Positions 1-11,645 of a DNA stretch of 64,000 bases are shown piece after piece (position 1 is the first letter of the stretch; the number at the start of each line of letters is the position of its first letter). The stretch is from the NCBI RefSeq assembly GCF_033958435.1, contig NC_134160.1, forward strand, positions 16,045,001 through 16,109,000, in the 5' to 3' direction. This DNA is from Carettochelys insculpta (Eukaryota; Chordata; Testudines; Carettochelyidae). Made by a program: the position numbers and the translations under genes. The notes under the pieces are model-generated. The model was not told the origin of the DNA. It did not search any database and saw nothing but the letters and a program-made list of their open reading frames with translations.

Positions 1-2189
1 GCCTATTATGAACAGTCGCGGCTCCTGAGCACTGGTAATTATACCTAATTGTGCATTTAATTGTGTAATTGAAAACCCACATATAAAGTTCAGCCTGGGC
101 TTCTTCCCTGCTCCCCCTCCAAGATACAGGGAAAGGTGACTGGGACAGAGCCTGAAGCCACAGGGCAGTGCTAGGCCTGTGCCTCTTTGCAATCATTCAC
201 GCCCCACAATTATGCACTGGCTGCCACAGAAACTGGGCCTGGCCAAAAGCTTCCTGGGGATGGGAGAAGGGTCTCCTCCCTCATGGAACGTCAGCCATAA
301 CAACATGGCAGGCGCTTGCAGCTGCCCAGGGCGGCAAGCAGCTGATGTTCACTAGGTGAAAGTGGGAGCATTGTCCAGGCCCAGAGTGTGGAGGCAAAGC
401 CTGATGGGCCTGAATCAGGAGTGACCTCAGTGCAATCAGTGCCAGCAAGCCAGGGCAAGTGGAAGCAGGAAGAGGCCTGCAGAGAGGAAGAGGAAGCGGG
501 GGACACACCCACATGGACAGTGCAGTGCAGGCTTGCTGGTACCCGGACTGTTCTCAGGCTGCCTGCCTTGAATCCAGACAATGTAACGCAAGCTGATACC
601 TGCAGTGTGCCCTGACCATACTTTCTCCTTAGCAACAAAGGCCTGATTAGCTCCCGATTATGGCCCCATCCTGCTCTCGCACTCATGTTTTATGCCTGTG
701 GATCCCTGCTGACTCTGGTGGAATTATTACAGATTTGAACCTTTGTGTGCGAGATCAGAACCTGGCCCAAGGGGCAACCAGCGGGTTCAGAAAAGTACCA
801 AGTGATTGCAGCTCCCAGCCGCCTGCAGCCCTTGCTGACCACCGTCTGTACAGGAAGCAACTTGACCCAGGCACAGGCCCCCTCCTCCAGGGAGTGCCAT
901 GGGAATGTCCGACAGGAGATGCACACAGTGATTGTACTGCACTCCTCCCTGCGGCGGCTGGGCCTTGCTGAGGGACGGCGGCGGGGAGCTGGCCACACTA
1001 CGTGATATTACCGCTCACAGCCTCCTCGTGTGGGCACTGGTGGGAGTGACCTAGCCAGAATGTGGCTCTCAAAGTGTTGCCTGATTTAGACTTCTTCCAG
1101 AAACAACTGACAGAAGTTCCCTGGTCTATTAGATCTGCAAACCCGACTGGTCAGATCTGTCCTGGAGCCTTGAGCCTAGAACTCCAGAAAAAGGCAAGAC
1201 CTAGTCCTGATGCCAGAGATTCACTGACGTCACTGGGAGTTTGGGGGTCACTGGGGTCCACCTGCTTCTAGCCATGGGGCTACTTCAGAGGAAGATAAAA
1301 GCCTTCATCTCACATACCTGGCTAGCCACACAGTGCAGCACATGGGCAAGTGGAGAAGCAGCTGGAACAGCTGTGAACAGGACAGATCCAGAAGCGAGAG
1401 ATTCAATTCCTTTACCTGAACTGGCAAATCTGCCAATATGTGAAAAGTTCATCATGATCCTAACATTTCCCAGGCCTTTCTGAATTCCAGCCACAGCAGG
1501 GGACTCAACGGTATTGCATTTGCATATGAGAGGGGAAGTGACAGAACTCTTCCTAAACTCCGCCCACAACTCCCTTTCCAAGGCCTGGAGGCTGATCATT
1601 AACTGGGTTGACATTCAGTCATTACCACCAGGTGTTAGTCAACATACCGAGCTGCATGCTGAGCACACCGCAGAAGGGCAGGTTGAAGGTTTTCTTTTCA
1701 CCCACAAGAGCTGAAAACTTTCTTCTTTTTTAAAGATAATTTAAATTCTCTAAATGCTGGTCCCGTGAACAGCAAAGAACCAGCAAAACCCAGGCCCAGC
1801 CTTGTCTGAATGAATTCAGCAGCACAGCTGCCATCAAGCAGTACTATTCCCACCTACCACGCACACCCCTTGGCAATTTTGAGACAGCATCCAAACAAGT
1901 TTTGATGTCACTACAATCGTCAGGATATAAACTCTTTGGAGCTAGTCCCCTCCAGGCCCATCTCCTCTTCAGGACAAACCTCCCTGGTGTGCATTTTAAC
2001 TGTCTGTTTTCTTGCTCTGCTGCCTTTTAGTTAAACACACGTCTGGGAACATATCCTGGCTCTTGTTGCCTTTCCCCCGTGTGACAGAGCCTCATACTTT
2101 TCACCTCTCGATCTCCTAGTGGTTTGCAAAGATGGCAGAGCATCAATAGGTACTTATCAATGACAAGGAGAAAGCAAGTAGAAGTTACC

Positions 2190-2560
2190 CGAGGTTACAC
2201 AGCAGGTGAGCAACAGTGCTAGGCACAGACCTGGATCCTAACTCCAATGGCTGTGCACCTCACCTGAGTCACAGTGCCTCTCTGTTCAGATTCAGTCAAT
2301 AGCTTACGAACAGGTTTCAAAAGTGATGGCTCCTTTGGATGCCTCTGTTTTTCCTGTAGCCAATTTGAGGTCTTGCAGCCCTGCTTCTCAGATGTGCTAA
2401 GTGCCCCTGCTCCCAGTGACCGACTGTACAGATCATGTGCCCTCTCTGGGCCTCAGTTTCCCCATCTGCAAAATAGTCCTAATGATATTTACTCCCTTTG
2501 TAAAGCATTTGGAGATGCTGGGTGGAAGGTCCTCTGTAGTGTATGTTAGGACTTCCCCTT
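2190..2560 (+). repeat. MIR-like CORE-SINE remnant
   Basis: The stretch carries hallmarks of a MIR-type tRNA-derived SINE in plus orientation: a gain-of-entry region (gttacacagcaggtgagcaa), then the signature 'cctcagtttccccatctg' near 2452, 'caaaatag', and a TTTGTAAAGCATTTGGAGAT-type end near 2496-2516. It is diverged and interrupted, as expected of an ancient amniote copy. Family assignment is from remembered consensus features, not an alignment. Confidence 0.6.
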
Positions 2561-4149
2561 GGCGGAGAGCTGGCTACACTGCAGTTTGGAGGTATGGTCC
2601 AAGCAAAGGTAGACGGCTTTGAGCAGTCTGCACTCTCTCTGTTGGCACTCTCAGCTCAGAGGCCCACACCCCACTCCCAGGGAGGCGCTGTGCCCCAAGG
2701 ACAGACTTTGTGCGGGAGGAGGAAGACAGAGAACAAGCTCCCCGCAGTTTGAATCAGCTCCCTGGGAGGAATCTATGACTCACAAAACCCATAACCCCTC
2801 AGCGTTTCCAAGCCCAGCCCCTGCCCGTATGGCCAAAGCAAAGAATGACAACAAATACCCACTGGTGACCTCTGCCATCACAGACACCCAGGGACAAAGC
2901 CGGGCAATCACTATCGCAGCCAGGGTGAATGCTCCCAGGGCATGGCCTCTGTCCCCAGCACACTCCATCTCCTCTCAGCCAGACAGACGCATGCACCGGA
3001 TCGCACCCACCTCACCCTGAAAAAAGGCTGTGTTGAGACCTCCCCGATTGCTGAGCTGATCTAAATAAATGGAAAGTCCAATTCTCCCATGGCATTTGGA
3101 AAGCAAAAAGGGAGCAAAACGTTGTCCAGTAAAAACTCCCATCTAGTTCCAATAACAACACCCCGTATGTTACCATAGCGATAACAATCGGTTATGGAGT
3201 AAAATTTGAATAATAGCAGAGCACCAAGTGACGGAGTCTAAGGCCAGCCGAGCACCACCAACCCGAGCGCCTGTCCAACACAGACTGCTGCGCCGAACCC
3301 AGCCCAGAGAAACAAGGCAGGGCTTGAGACACAAGACAAGGAACCTCAGGGGAGTTTACCAATATCATAGGCAATAACGATGGGCGGGGGCAGATCAAAG
3401 GACAGTCAGGCGGGCCCTGTATTTCATTATTTTAAAAATGAACAAGCCACTCCTCATCCTCCAGTCGCTTGAGTGTATTTTCTACTTTAATTCCCCTCCT
3501 TTCTCCTGTCTCTGGCAAACCCCAATCACCAGCGTGCCACTCCGGTGTTCACAGAATACCCCTGTCCCCGACAGCAGTGAACTGAGCCCTGCCACAGCTC
3601 CCAGGAGCCGTCCGTGCAAATATCCCTTGTTTCATGGATGTTGCATGTTTCCCGCCCAGCTCTGTGCAAAGCCAGAAAGTAGTGACCTCAACACTTAAGC
3701 CTGGAGGAGCTGGAGTTGTAGAGAGAGCTCCATGCGAGGCAGGAAGGTATTCTGCAGCCTTCTGAGCATCCCACCTGTGTCGCGCCCTGAGCAGGTGGAG
3801 AGGCAGGAAGGAATTGATAGCCCCGTTTTATATCTGGAGACCGACAGCCCAGAGCCGGGAGCAGCAGAGGGTTTACAGGCTGCGTTAGCATGTGCTCACA
3901 CGTGTGCTTTCAAAGGCTACCCCAGACGTGTGGTGCTGGAACATTTTTTACAGTGGGGTTTTGAAAGCCACCCTCAGCCCTTAGTCGGCAGCCAGAGCCC
4001 AGCACGAGGGGACAGGAGCAGAGCCCCAAGCGTGGGTCCAGTGCCCACGCACCAGACACACCACCCTTAAAGCAAGCTACACTGACTAAAGTGCAGCACT
4101 AGAGCCAGCCATGCTGACTCCTAGCCAGTCCAGGCCAGGCCCTGAAGGG

Positions 4150-4260
4150 GTAAGTGAATTGACCGTAGCACCTCAGGAAGTCTGTGGCAGAGTCAGGAGT
4201 TGAACTCAGCTCTTGGTTCAGAGCTTTATCCACAAGGCCGCCTGTCCTCCCTCCCCTCTG
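4150..4260 (-). repeat. MIR-like SINE remnant
   Basis: Read on the minus strand, this contains 'gagttcaactcctgactctgccacag', shown here only in part: a tRNA B-box-like motif followed by the conserved MIR segment 'tgactctgccacag' near 4185-4205. The copy is short and diverged. Confidence 0.5.
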
Positions 4261-4439
4261 CCAGCTCATTGTCTGTGTGAGGCCATGTTTGGTGCTGGGT
4301 AACTGAGGGGCACCTTGTGCATGGCCAATCCCATCCCAAGGGTCTCACTCCTGAACCCCATCATGCTCGTCATGTCCCCAGTCTGACACTTGCCATTGGC
4401 TTTGCTTCATCCCCATGGCGAGGCAGGGTACAGCCAGCC

Positions 4440-4600
4440 AATCCATGATTACTATTTATTAGATATATGACCATATCACCTAGAAGCGTGAGCCATGGAC
4501 TAGGCCCGATGGCGCTAGGTGCTGTACAAACACTGCATCTTTCATTCTGGGCCAGTCAGATGTCCTGTACGAGGCTAACACAACGAGGCCGTTTAATGTC
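4440..4600 (+). repeat. Dispersed reptile repeat (unclassified)
   Basis: The segment 'gatggcgctaggtgctgtac' (about 4510-4529) followed by 'aaacac' resembles a common amniote dispersed repeat whose body reads 'ggtgctgtacaaacacagaa'. A second probable copy is at 14515-14660 in this window. I cannot name the family with certainty. Confidence 0.45.
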
Positions 4601-7188
4601 TCATAATGCTCCCCTTTGAATTAGGTGAATGGAGTCCCTGGCATGGGGAGTAAAGGCGCAGCGGGGAGGGGGGCAAGGACAGGGGACCTCATTATCCTCC
4701 ATCCATCTCCACAGTGCCGCTTGGTCTCCTCCATCTCTCCCTTGCTCAGGCTGGCTTGCTCCACGCTCCCACAGCCCGTAGCCCCAGGAGAGCAGAGCTG
4801 CCTCATCAGTGGCCATCTCTCTTTTTGCTTTCATCTTCAGTCCCGCTTCTCTTGGAAGCCTTTGATAATGAACGAACAAACGCAGTCAGATAATTAGCAA
4901 TGAGGTCAGGCACCTGCCAGCACTCTGCGCGCCCTGACTCCCCCCTCCAATCACGGACCGCCTTTCACAAAACCAAACTCAGTTGTGCTTCACTAATCAA
5001 GTTGCCAGTCCACCTATTGGACAGCAAAGCTTCCCAGCCTCCTGTGCTGTTCCTTAGCTTGCACCCCTGGGCCCTGGTACCTCTGGGCCATTACTGAATC
5101 GCCAGGGGTGGTATGTAGGACACATTGGGGCATGGGGGTTTTTCACCTGCCTCTAGAGCACCACAGAGGTTAGCCACATAATTGTACCTTAGGTGGAGCT
5201 GGGCTCCCAACAAGAGCTGGACCAGAGGCTGTTTCTGTGGGCCAGAGGCCTCCAGCAAAGGACCGTTGCAATGGCCAGCGGTAGAGCCCGGCCCTTCCCA
5301 TTTCAATGTGGGTGATTTAAGACCTCAGGAAGGAAGTTTCAACAGAGACAACACAGTCAATAAACATCATCTACTGCCCTTTTCTCAGCCCACCGTCCCT
5401 GAATGCTGCAGCTCCGAAAGGTCACTCTCCTGGGCCTTCTCCCGGGGTAGTTTTAATGCCATGTACCACCATGGTACGCACCATTCCGGTCTTGGTGTCT
5501 CTGACAATACCCAGTAAATGGCAGAGGTTGGTGGGTGGCCTGTTCCGCGGGTGAGGCAACCTCTTCTGAAGGGCTCTTTCTAAGGGATAGATGGATTTTC
5601 ACCTCAAGCCATTGGGAGATACCTGGTTTCACTGGAGCAGAGTTTGGACACTTTCTCATTACATCTGCTGGAAACCTTGCTTCAAGTTTAGCCAAATAAA
5701 GTTTTTCTGTGAAGACTTGGCAACAGCTTTGCCAGCCCTGGGAGCCTTTCCCCCTCTAAAAGGGACAACCTCTTCTCCCTGTAACGACCTGCATGATTTG
5801 CCCTTAAAACAGACACCAGCGATGCTTTCTGGGGAATTCTGGATGGGTGTAACAGGGACGACTCCAGGACAGAGAAATCATCCAGGGTTCGTTTTACATC
5901 TTTGTCAGATTAACCTCCTGCAAACATACACGCGGGATTTTTATAACGAACATTCTCACACGCAGGCAAATCAAAGCTGAAGACTTGGAGGAACAAAATG
6001 CAGTCGGCGAGAGAGCCTCACGGCCTGGGGATCAAAAGGAGGTTTCTAGGGGACATGGCAGAACTTTAGTGGGAGCATCAATGGTAAGTTCCCCTCTAAC
6101 AAGAAAGCCTTTTCCGGCTTACTGTGCGTCAATGCCAGGTAAGCCTCCCAGACAGTCACCAGCTATTACACATCATTGTTACATGATTCACTTTCATGTT
6201 TCCCACATCCTGCCGCGAAGACCCTGGTCCCCCCTGAAATTTGAAAATCATTAACTTCTTTGGTGTCTACTGAACAGCGCATTGGGCTGAAAAGCAAACT
6301 ACGCAATCCGAATGCTAATGTGCCCTCACGACGTTCCCGTGTGGATATGAGTATTTGCTACATTGCCTTTGTATGCCAGGCTCTCTCTTAACCGTGATTA
6401 CCACAACCCTGATATACAGCATCTTGCTGCTGCGATCAGCTCCTATGTTGCGGGCAGATTGGCCACAATCTCTGGAATGTACTTATTTTCCTAGGCCAGG
6501 CTCTGTGAACCCCTGGATTGCCAGAGAGGTGATCCAAATTCTAAGGTGTTTTGCTCCATGTGAGTTTCCCATCTATCCAGGAAAAGCGCCATGATAGCGA
6601 ATTATTATCTTCCCGAGTCTCGCTGCCTCAGAAACCCTCCTGACAGCCCACACGCTGGCATCAGCTGGCCCCTGCTACTGTACCCTGTCACCAGGCTGAG
6701 CAAGATTGATCTGCGCGCAGCGAAAAGCAGGGCACACAATTATGGCAAATACCAACAGTCCTATTAAAAGGAGCTCTGTTTATCTGCTCTCTGGCTCTCC
6801 CCAGAACGCCTGTGCCTCCCAAGCTACCTGGCACTGCACGCACCCGACGGAGCCCCTCCGCAGCAGGAGAGTCCACAAAGTACTGGCGGAGCCCTAAGTT
6901 TTGCTGCTGTCATTGTCCTGGTCCCTAAAACCAGGAGGTTCTGCCCAGGGAGGCCTCGGCCACCCAGCCTCGGGGACAGCGTATTGGAGGCAGCTGGAAG
7001 CAAAGATCCCACCTGCTCCAAGGCACTGGCCACACAAATGCCGCTCCGGGGCGCCCCCTCTGACTGGGGCTGGGGGCATGGAACCGCCCCTCGCCCGGCC
7101 TGGCAGCAAGGTGACAGCCCGGCAGCGGTGCCACTGACGGCGCCGCCAGCCACCAAGCCCGCCCGGCCGGAGGAGCAGACACACTTAC

Positions 7189-7242
7189 CAGCTGCAGGCA
7201 GCAGAATCCGACCAGCGTGCAGCGCCCGTTGCATCTCCCCAT
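7189..7242 (-). CDS. NKAIN1: NKAIN1-like protein, first coding exon
   Basis: This exon encodes MGRCNGRCTLVGFCCLQL and stops exactly at a consensus splice donor (minus strand ctg|gtaagtgt, GT at 7188-7187). NKAIN proteins are small four-transmembrane neuronal proteins that bind the Na+/K+-ATPase beta subunit. They begin with MG-C-GRC-L and a cysteine-containing hydrophobic stretch ending LQL, and their first coding exon ends at this point. The residues are closest to NKAIN1. The exon lies in a CpG island, as expected of a first exon. The in-frame ORF runs on past the donor into sequence without NKAIN similarity, which supports splicing. The remaining exons are not in the window; the gene continues leftward. 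NKAIN4 is the main alternative, since the short exon limits paralogue assignment. Confidence 0.8.
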
Positions 7243-7639
7243 GGTTCCCCAGCCGGAGCCGGCCGCGTGCCCCGCACCGACCAGCGCTGCCTGCCCCCAG
7301 CCTCAGCAGCCCTGCCGCGGCCCGGAGCAGTCCCGCGCGGCGAGCATCAGGGTCCCCAGCCCTCTGCCAGAGCCAGCTCCGCCGTCACAGCCGCGCGCCC
7401 GGCTCGCGGGGGCCGCCCGGGGAGCACCGACGCTGCAGCGGCCCCCACCGGGGCATTTTTGTCCCCCCCCCGCCGCCGCCTGCTACAGCTCGGCCCGGGC
7501 TTGCCCCATTCCCAAGGCGCGGGGCCCGGCGCGGCCGCTCAGCTCCTGCTGCCCATCTCCCCGGCGCTGCTGTGCGATGGCTGAGCGGAGAGGAGCGGGG
7601 CGGGGAGGGGGACGGGCGGAGCAGCGCCCCTCGCTCCGC

Positions 7640-7675
7640 GCGGCGCTGCCCCTTTATCCTTACCCCGCCCCCGCC
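7640..7675 (-). promoter_or_regulatory. Candidate core promoter of NKAIN1-like gene
   Basis: On the minus strand a GC box (ggcgggggcggggtaa, 7676-7661) is followed at once by 'ggataaaggggc', a TATA-like ATAAA at about 7656-7652. A start site 25-30 bases further would lie near 7620-7630 and give a 5' UTR of roughly 380 bases before the ATG at 7242. The motif order is seen in the sequence; the start site is inference. Confidence 0.35.
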
Positions 7676-7964
7676 AGGGCTGTGCCGGGGGGGAGCGGGA
7701 TCGGCACAAGCAAAGCTGGGGAAATAATGCAGCCAAGCGGCTTTCCCCAGCCCTGGCGCACGTGGCTGCGGCGCGTCTCGGGGCGTGGAGAGGCCAGAGC
7801 GGAGTTCTGCGCCTCTGCCCCAGGCTGGGCAACAAAAGCGTTGCGGGCTTTGAACTTCAGCCCCGTCTGCACCTGGGGGCTGGGCTGCGGAGGCGCCGCC
7901 TGGGGCGGAGAGGAGGGCGATGTGTTTGTTTAGCTCTCTTTGCCCTGTTAAGAGCAACCCAGAG

Positions 7965-8835
7965 GTCGCCCTGTTCGTCTGTACGCCAGCAAAACCAGCC
8001 CGCAGCCCTGTAGCGCTTCAGGGACTAACAGCATAATTTATTAGGCGATGAGCTGTCCCGCGGCAGACCCACTTCCTCAGATCAAGGGCATTTCCAGGCC
8101 AGACTGAAATGATATCGCACAGAGGTTAAAATAAAATAAAAACTGACCAATCAGATACGTGGACTTAAAGGTGGGGGAGGGGAGAGATACTAATAGTCTT
8201 GCCTGAGATCATGAGGAATACCAAAGAAAGGGACACAGGCCTCCTAACACCTGAGATAATTGCTATGTCTGTTGCGCCCTAGTGTTAACGTATAGAACGT
8301 GAGCATGAACTCCACTTCACACATCTCCCCTTGTAATCTGCTGTCAAAGTTTCTTTGTTCTAGGACACATATTATTGGGTTTTTAACAATATGGCCCAGT
8401 CCATTGAAATGATTGTTGACAGGTTTATGTGTGTTAAGGTTCCTAATGTCTGTTCTGTGTCCATTCATTCCTTGGCAAAGTGTTTGCCTGCTTTGTCCAG
8501 TGTACATAGCAGAAGGGGCATTCCTGGCACATGATGGCATAAATAACACTGATTGAGGTACAGGAGAATCAGCCCCTGATCTTGTAATTAACATGGTTAA
8601 GTCCAATGATGGTATTTCCAGAATAAATATGTAGACAAAGTTGGCAACGGGTTTTGTTGCAAGGAAAAGTTCCAAAAGTAACATTAGTATGGTAGGAGGT
8701 AAGAGAAATCCACTTAGCCCTTGAAATCTATGGAAATCCCCCTGGAAAATCCTGTCAACTTTACTTCCTTTCCCAGTCATCAGCTTGGCATTTGTAAAAT
8801 TTCCCGGGGAGGATACAGAGCTCCCAAAGCTCACA
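7965..8835 (-). mobile_element. Penelope-like element, degenerate 3' half (PLE-a)
   Basis: A minus-strand frame from about 8834 to 8244 matches the C-terminal region of vertebrate Penelope-like elements: a linker followed by a GIY-YIG nuclease-like domain. Visible pieces include MYTGQSRQTLCQGMNGHRTD, NTHKPVNNHFN and RLQGEMCEVEFM. The 3' tail (7965-8110) carries the standard PLE end, 'gttcgtctgtac ... gggactaacagcataattta ... cccacttcctcagatc', in reverse orientation. The usual YIYQ/MYIGQ nuclease start is present as MYTGQ. No reverse transcriptase portion is present, so the copy is 5' truncated. It is related to PLE-b at 9.4-11.5 kb, which lies in the opposite orientation. Confidence 0.8.
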
Positions 8836-9405
8836 GAGCAATGGTTTGCAAAACAATGCTCTTGATTTGTTATTCTCCCCTCCCTGCCCTACAAATTGCA
8901 GCACTATGGGGGTGGGGGGTAGGGGGGCAAGCCCAGTAGATCTGAGTGATGAGAGCTGTGCAGTCAGGGTGAATGTGGCATGGTGCTCGTACGCCTGATG
9001 CCCAGTTCTCCTGTCATTTGTCCTGTTTAAAAGGAAAGGATTTAGGGGGAAGTTTTCCAAGGCATCTGTTCAGTTTAGGGGTGCAGGTCTCACGAAGAGT
9101 CCATAGGACAGTGCTTCTAAATCCTCTTAGAAAACGCCCACTTCCACTTCACAGGGGATAAAGACTTCAGGGTTTAATTCAGTTTTCTGTCCACCTCAAA
9201 CCATTCACTCCACATTTTCAACCCCTAAGGCACAATTCATCTGCTTCAGTGTTTGCAGGATAAGAGCCTAACATTTCACATGCAGGCTGGCAGGTGCAAC
9301 ACATAAGCAGAGTATGTGTTATATCACACTCTATTGACTGGCCTGCTAGAGGATAACAGTCTGCTAATGCTACAGGCTGATGGAGTTACTCTGATAGTTC
9401 AAGCA
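8836..9405. other. No recognisable feature
   Basis: This spacer between the two opposed PLE copies holds no conserved frame, RNA gene or repeat that I can name. The sequence from about 9300 may be the diverged 5' part of PLE-b, but no motif settles this. Confidence 0.4.
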
Positions 9406-9429
9406 GGGATTGGCAAGAGCGGAGGTTCC

Positions 9430-10340
9430 CCGCGGACAGGTCATACCGAGGGCCATTACACATCCACACACCATCTACTTGAGGAACTACTTGCTTCTGC
9501 TCGGGACCTTATTCACTCAGATACACCATCTGATTCCCAACCTGGATTATTCTATTTACTTTCCAAAATCCACAAACCTGGAAACCCCAGATGCCCTATC
9601 ATTTAGGGTATTGGCACCCTTAGTACTGGCCTATCCAGTTATGTAGACTCTCTCCTCAAACCCTATGCCACCAACACTCCCAGCTATCTCCGAGATACCT
9701 CTGACTTCCTGAGGAAATTACAAAACATCAGAAAACTTCTTGACAACTCCATCCTTGACACCACGAATGTAGAGGCTCTCTACACCAATAATCCACATGA
9801 AGATGGACTACAAGCAATCAGGAATATCATCCCTGATGGTACCACAGCTAATCTGGTGTCTGACCTCTGGAACTTTGTTCTCACCCACAATTATTCCCGA
9901 TTTGGAGACAATTTATACCTCCAGATTAGTGGAACTGCTATGGGCACCGGCATGGCCCTACAATATGCTAATATATTTATGGCTGACTTGGAATAACAAT
10001 CCCTCATCTTTTGTCCCCTATTACCCCTCTTTTACTTACGATACATTGATGACATCTTTATGATTTGGACACATGGTAAAGAGACTCTAGAAGAATTCCA
10101 CAGAGACTTTAATGACTCCACCATCAACTTATGCCTTGACCACTCCACACAAGAGATACATTTCCTGGACATTACAGTACAAATCACTGATGGCCTGATC
10201 AATATCACTCTCTACTGGAAACCCACTGACTGCTACACTTACCTACATGCTTCTAGCTTCCATCCTGCACACACAATCACATCTGCTCTGATCCTGCTGA
10301 CAGAGACCGAAAACTATAAAATCTCTACCAAACATTCATA
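9430..10340 (+). pseudogene. PLE reverse transcriptase remnant
   Basis: This is the Penelope-type reverse transcriptase of PLE-b. The catalytic Asp pair of motif C is intact (YIDD at about 10039-10050), and downstream HSTQEIHFLDITVQ and LYWKPTDCYTYLHASSFHP are the conserved PLE thumb-side blocks. In motif A, where Asp normally precedes the VE-LYTN block, the reading is TTNVEALYTNN, so the aspartate appears to be lost. Stops occur at about 9603 and 9994. No product is expected. Confidence 0.8.
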
Positions 10341-10982
10341 AACCTAAATTAGCCACCCGGAGAAGTTAAAAAAAAAAAGACAAATTGACAGGGGCATATG
10401 AATACCCTGAAGCAAATTACTCCAACATAGGCCCAAAAAGCCAGTAACAGAACACCACTTGTCATTACCTACAGCCTCCAACTCAAACCACCGCAACGCA
10501 TCATTAGAGACCTACAACCTATCCTAAATCATGATGCCACACTCCAGAAGGGCCTAGGTGACAACCTCCCAGCCTTATGAGGATTCTCACTAGCAACCAC
10601 AGGCTATACCACAATATTACTAATCCTGGAACTTTTCTTTGCAACAAGCCCAATTGCCAGTTTTGTCCACATATCTATTCTGGAGGGACCTAACCACATT
10701 ACTTACAGAATCAAGGGCACTTTCTCCTGTTCCTCAACTAACATCATATATGCCAACAATGCCCACATACCATGTATGTGGGACAGACTGCAAACACTCT
10801 TCAACAAAGAACGGACATAGAACAGACATCAAAAAACTCCAAATACACAAGCCTGTCAGCCAGCACTTTAATGGATGGGCCATTCGGTTAAAGGTCTGAA
10901 AGTTTGCATTCTACTGAAAAGGGACTTTAACAAGCGTCTGCAGAGGGAATGCTCAGAACTAATATTCATATTCAATAGTAAC

Positions 10983-11173
10983 AGAGGGGTAGCCGTGTTC
11001 GTCTGTACTCCAACAAAACAAAGCAGCAAAAACGTAGCACTTTAAAGACTAACAAAATGATTTACCTGGTGATGAGCTTTCATGGAACAGACCCACTTCT
11101 TCAGATCAATTGAAGCTCATCACCAAATAAATAATTTTGTTAGTCTTTAAAATGCTACGTTTCTGCTGCTTTA
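10983..11173. repeat. Fold-back PLE tail (inverted repeat)
   Basis: The left arm, about 11018-11087 (aaagcagcaaaaacgtagca then ctttaaagactaacaaaatg), is repeated inverted at about 11110-11173 (tttgttagtctttaaaatgc then tacgtttctgctgctt). The loop contains the PLE tail phrase 'cagacccacttcttcagatc'. The block starts with the PLE end 'agaggggtagccgtgttcgt'. It is a PLE tail joined to an inverted second copy, nested within PLE-b. Confidence 0.75.
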
Positions 11174-11645
11174 TTCATATTCAGTTTTGACACATTAACA
11201 TGTGGTTTGAACAGGGACAGCTATTACCTGACCCATTATAAGGACTCTTTTACATACTTTGATGTTTTATCTAACTCTTAACTTCCCCGCTGCTGCCATC
11301 CCTCTGCTCTTCTGATTTGCCACCCTTGTTAACAATTTTTATGATTTGTCAACCTTGATAACAATTTTTGGACCTCTGTGCTGTATATACTGAGTCTGTT
11401 CTGGTATGGCTATGATATGAAGAAGTGGGCCTGTCCCGCAGAAGCCCATCACCTAATAAATTATTTTCTAGTCTTTAAAGTGCTACATGACTGCTTTTTT
11501 GTTCTGGTAGAATACAGACTAACACGACTGACACTTTTGCCTGTGTACTGGGAGTGCTTTAGCAGCCTGCTCTGCATGTGCAAATGCAGTTTGCATATAT
11601 ATGGCTCACTTTCTGCACGTGAATAAACTTGACTGCAAAAATGTC

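Larger units (their letters stand above)
1..7050. other. Mostly unique DNA, probable NKAIN1-like intron 1
   Basis: No open frame here looks like a conserved protein. Frames on both strands are short, start at arbitrary methionines and share no family motif. If the exon at 7242-7189 is correctly read, this stretch is the beginning of its first intron on the minus strand. I looked for coding sequence resembling the second NKAIN exon (the FDFLGYQWAP region) and did not see it, so that exon probably lies outside the window. Old SINE-like remnants near 2190-2560, 4150-4250 and 4440-4600 are listed separately. Sections around 5590-6350 are AT/GC balanced, free of recognisable repeats and could hold conserved noncoding elements, which sequence alone cannot prove. 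Confidence 0.5.
7050..7935. promoter_or_regulatory. CpG island at the NKAIN1-like 5' end
   Basis: Base composition changes abruptly to very G+C rich with dense unmutated CpG between about 7050 and 7935, unlike the flanks. GC-box-like motifs occur at about 7593-7600 (ggggcggggag) and 7663-7675 (ccccgcccccgcc). The island surrounds the exon at 7242-7189 and so fits a CpG-island promoter for a minus-strand gene. Long frames on both strands here are explained by the lack of A+T-rich stop codons. Transcription in the plus direction cannot be excluded. Confidence 0.75.
9406..11535 (+). mobile_element. Penelope-like element, near full length but dead (PLE-b)
   Basis: The copy holds the PLE order: reverse transcriptase, linker, GIY-YIG-like nuclease, 3' tail. 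RT pieces are readable across several frames: LFYLLSKIHKPGNPRCPII near 9550-9604, VEALYTNNPHEDG near 9769-9809 (motif A region), QISGTAMGTGMA near 9922-9957, and YIDDIFMIWTHGKETLEEFH near 10039-10095 (catalytic YIDD). The nuclease region at about 10620-10970 is badly decayed. At least two in-frame stops and several frameshifts break the frame. The tail at 11380-11535 reads 'gaagtgggcctgtcccgc ... tcacctaataaattatttt ... agtctttaaagtgctac'. A fold-back tail copy sits inside at 10983-11173. Confidence 0.85.

Noticed and set aside
6984..7957. Overlapping 190-250 residue ORFs on both strands in the CpG island
   Set aside because: GC-driven open frames, low complexity (Pro/Ala/Arg) and no domain. 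The only supported coding piece there is 7242-7189.
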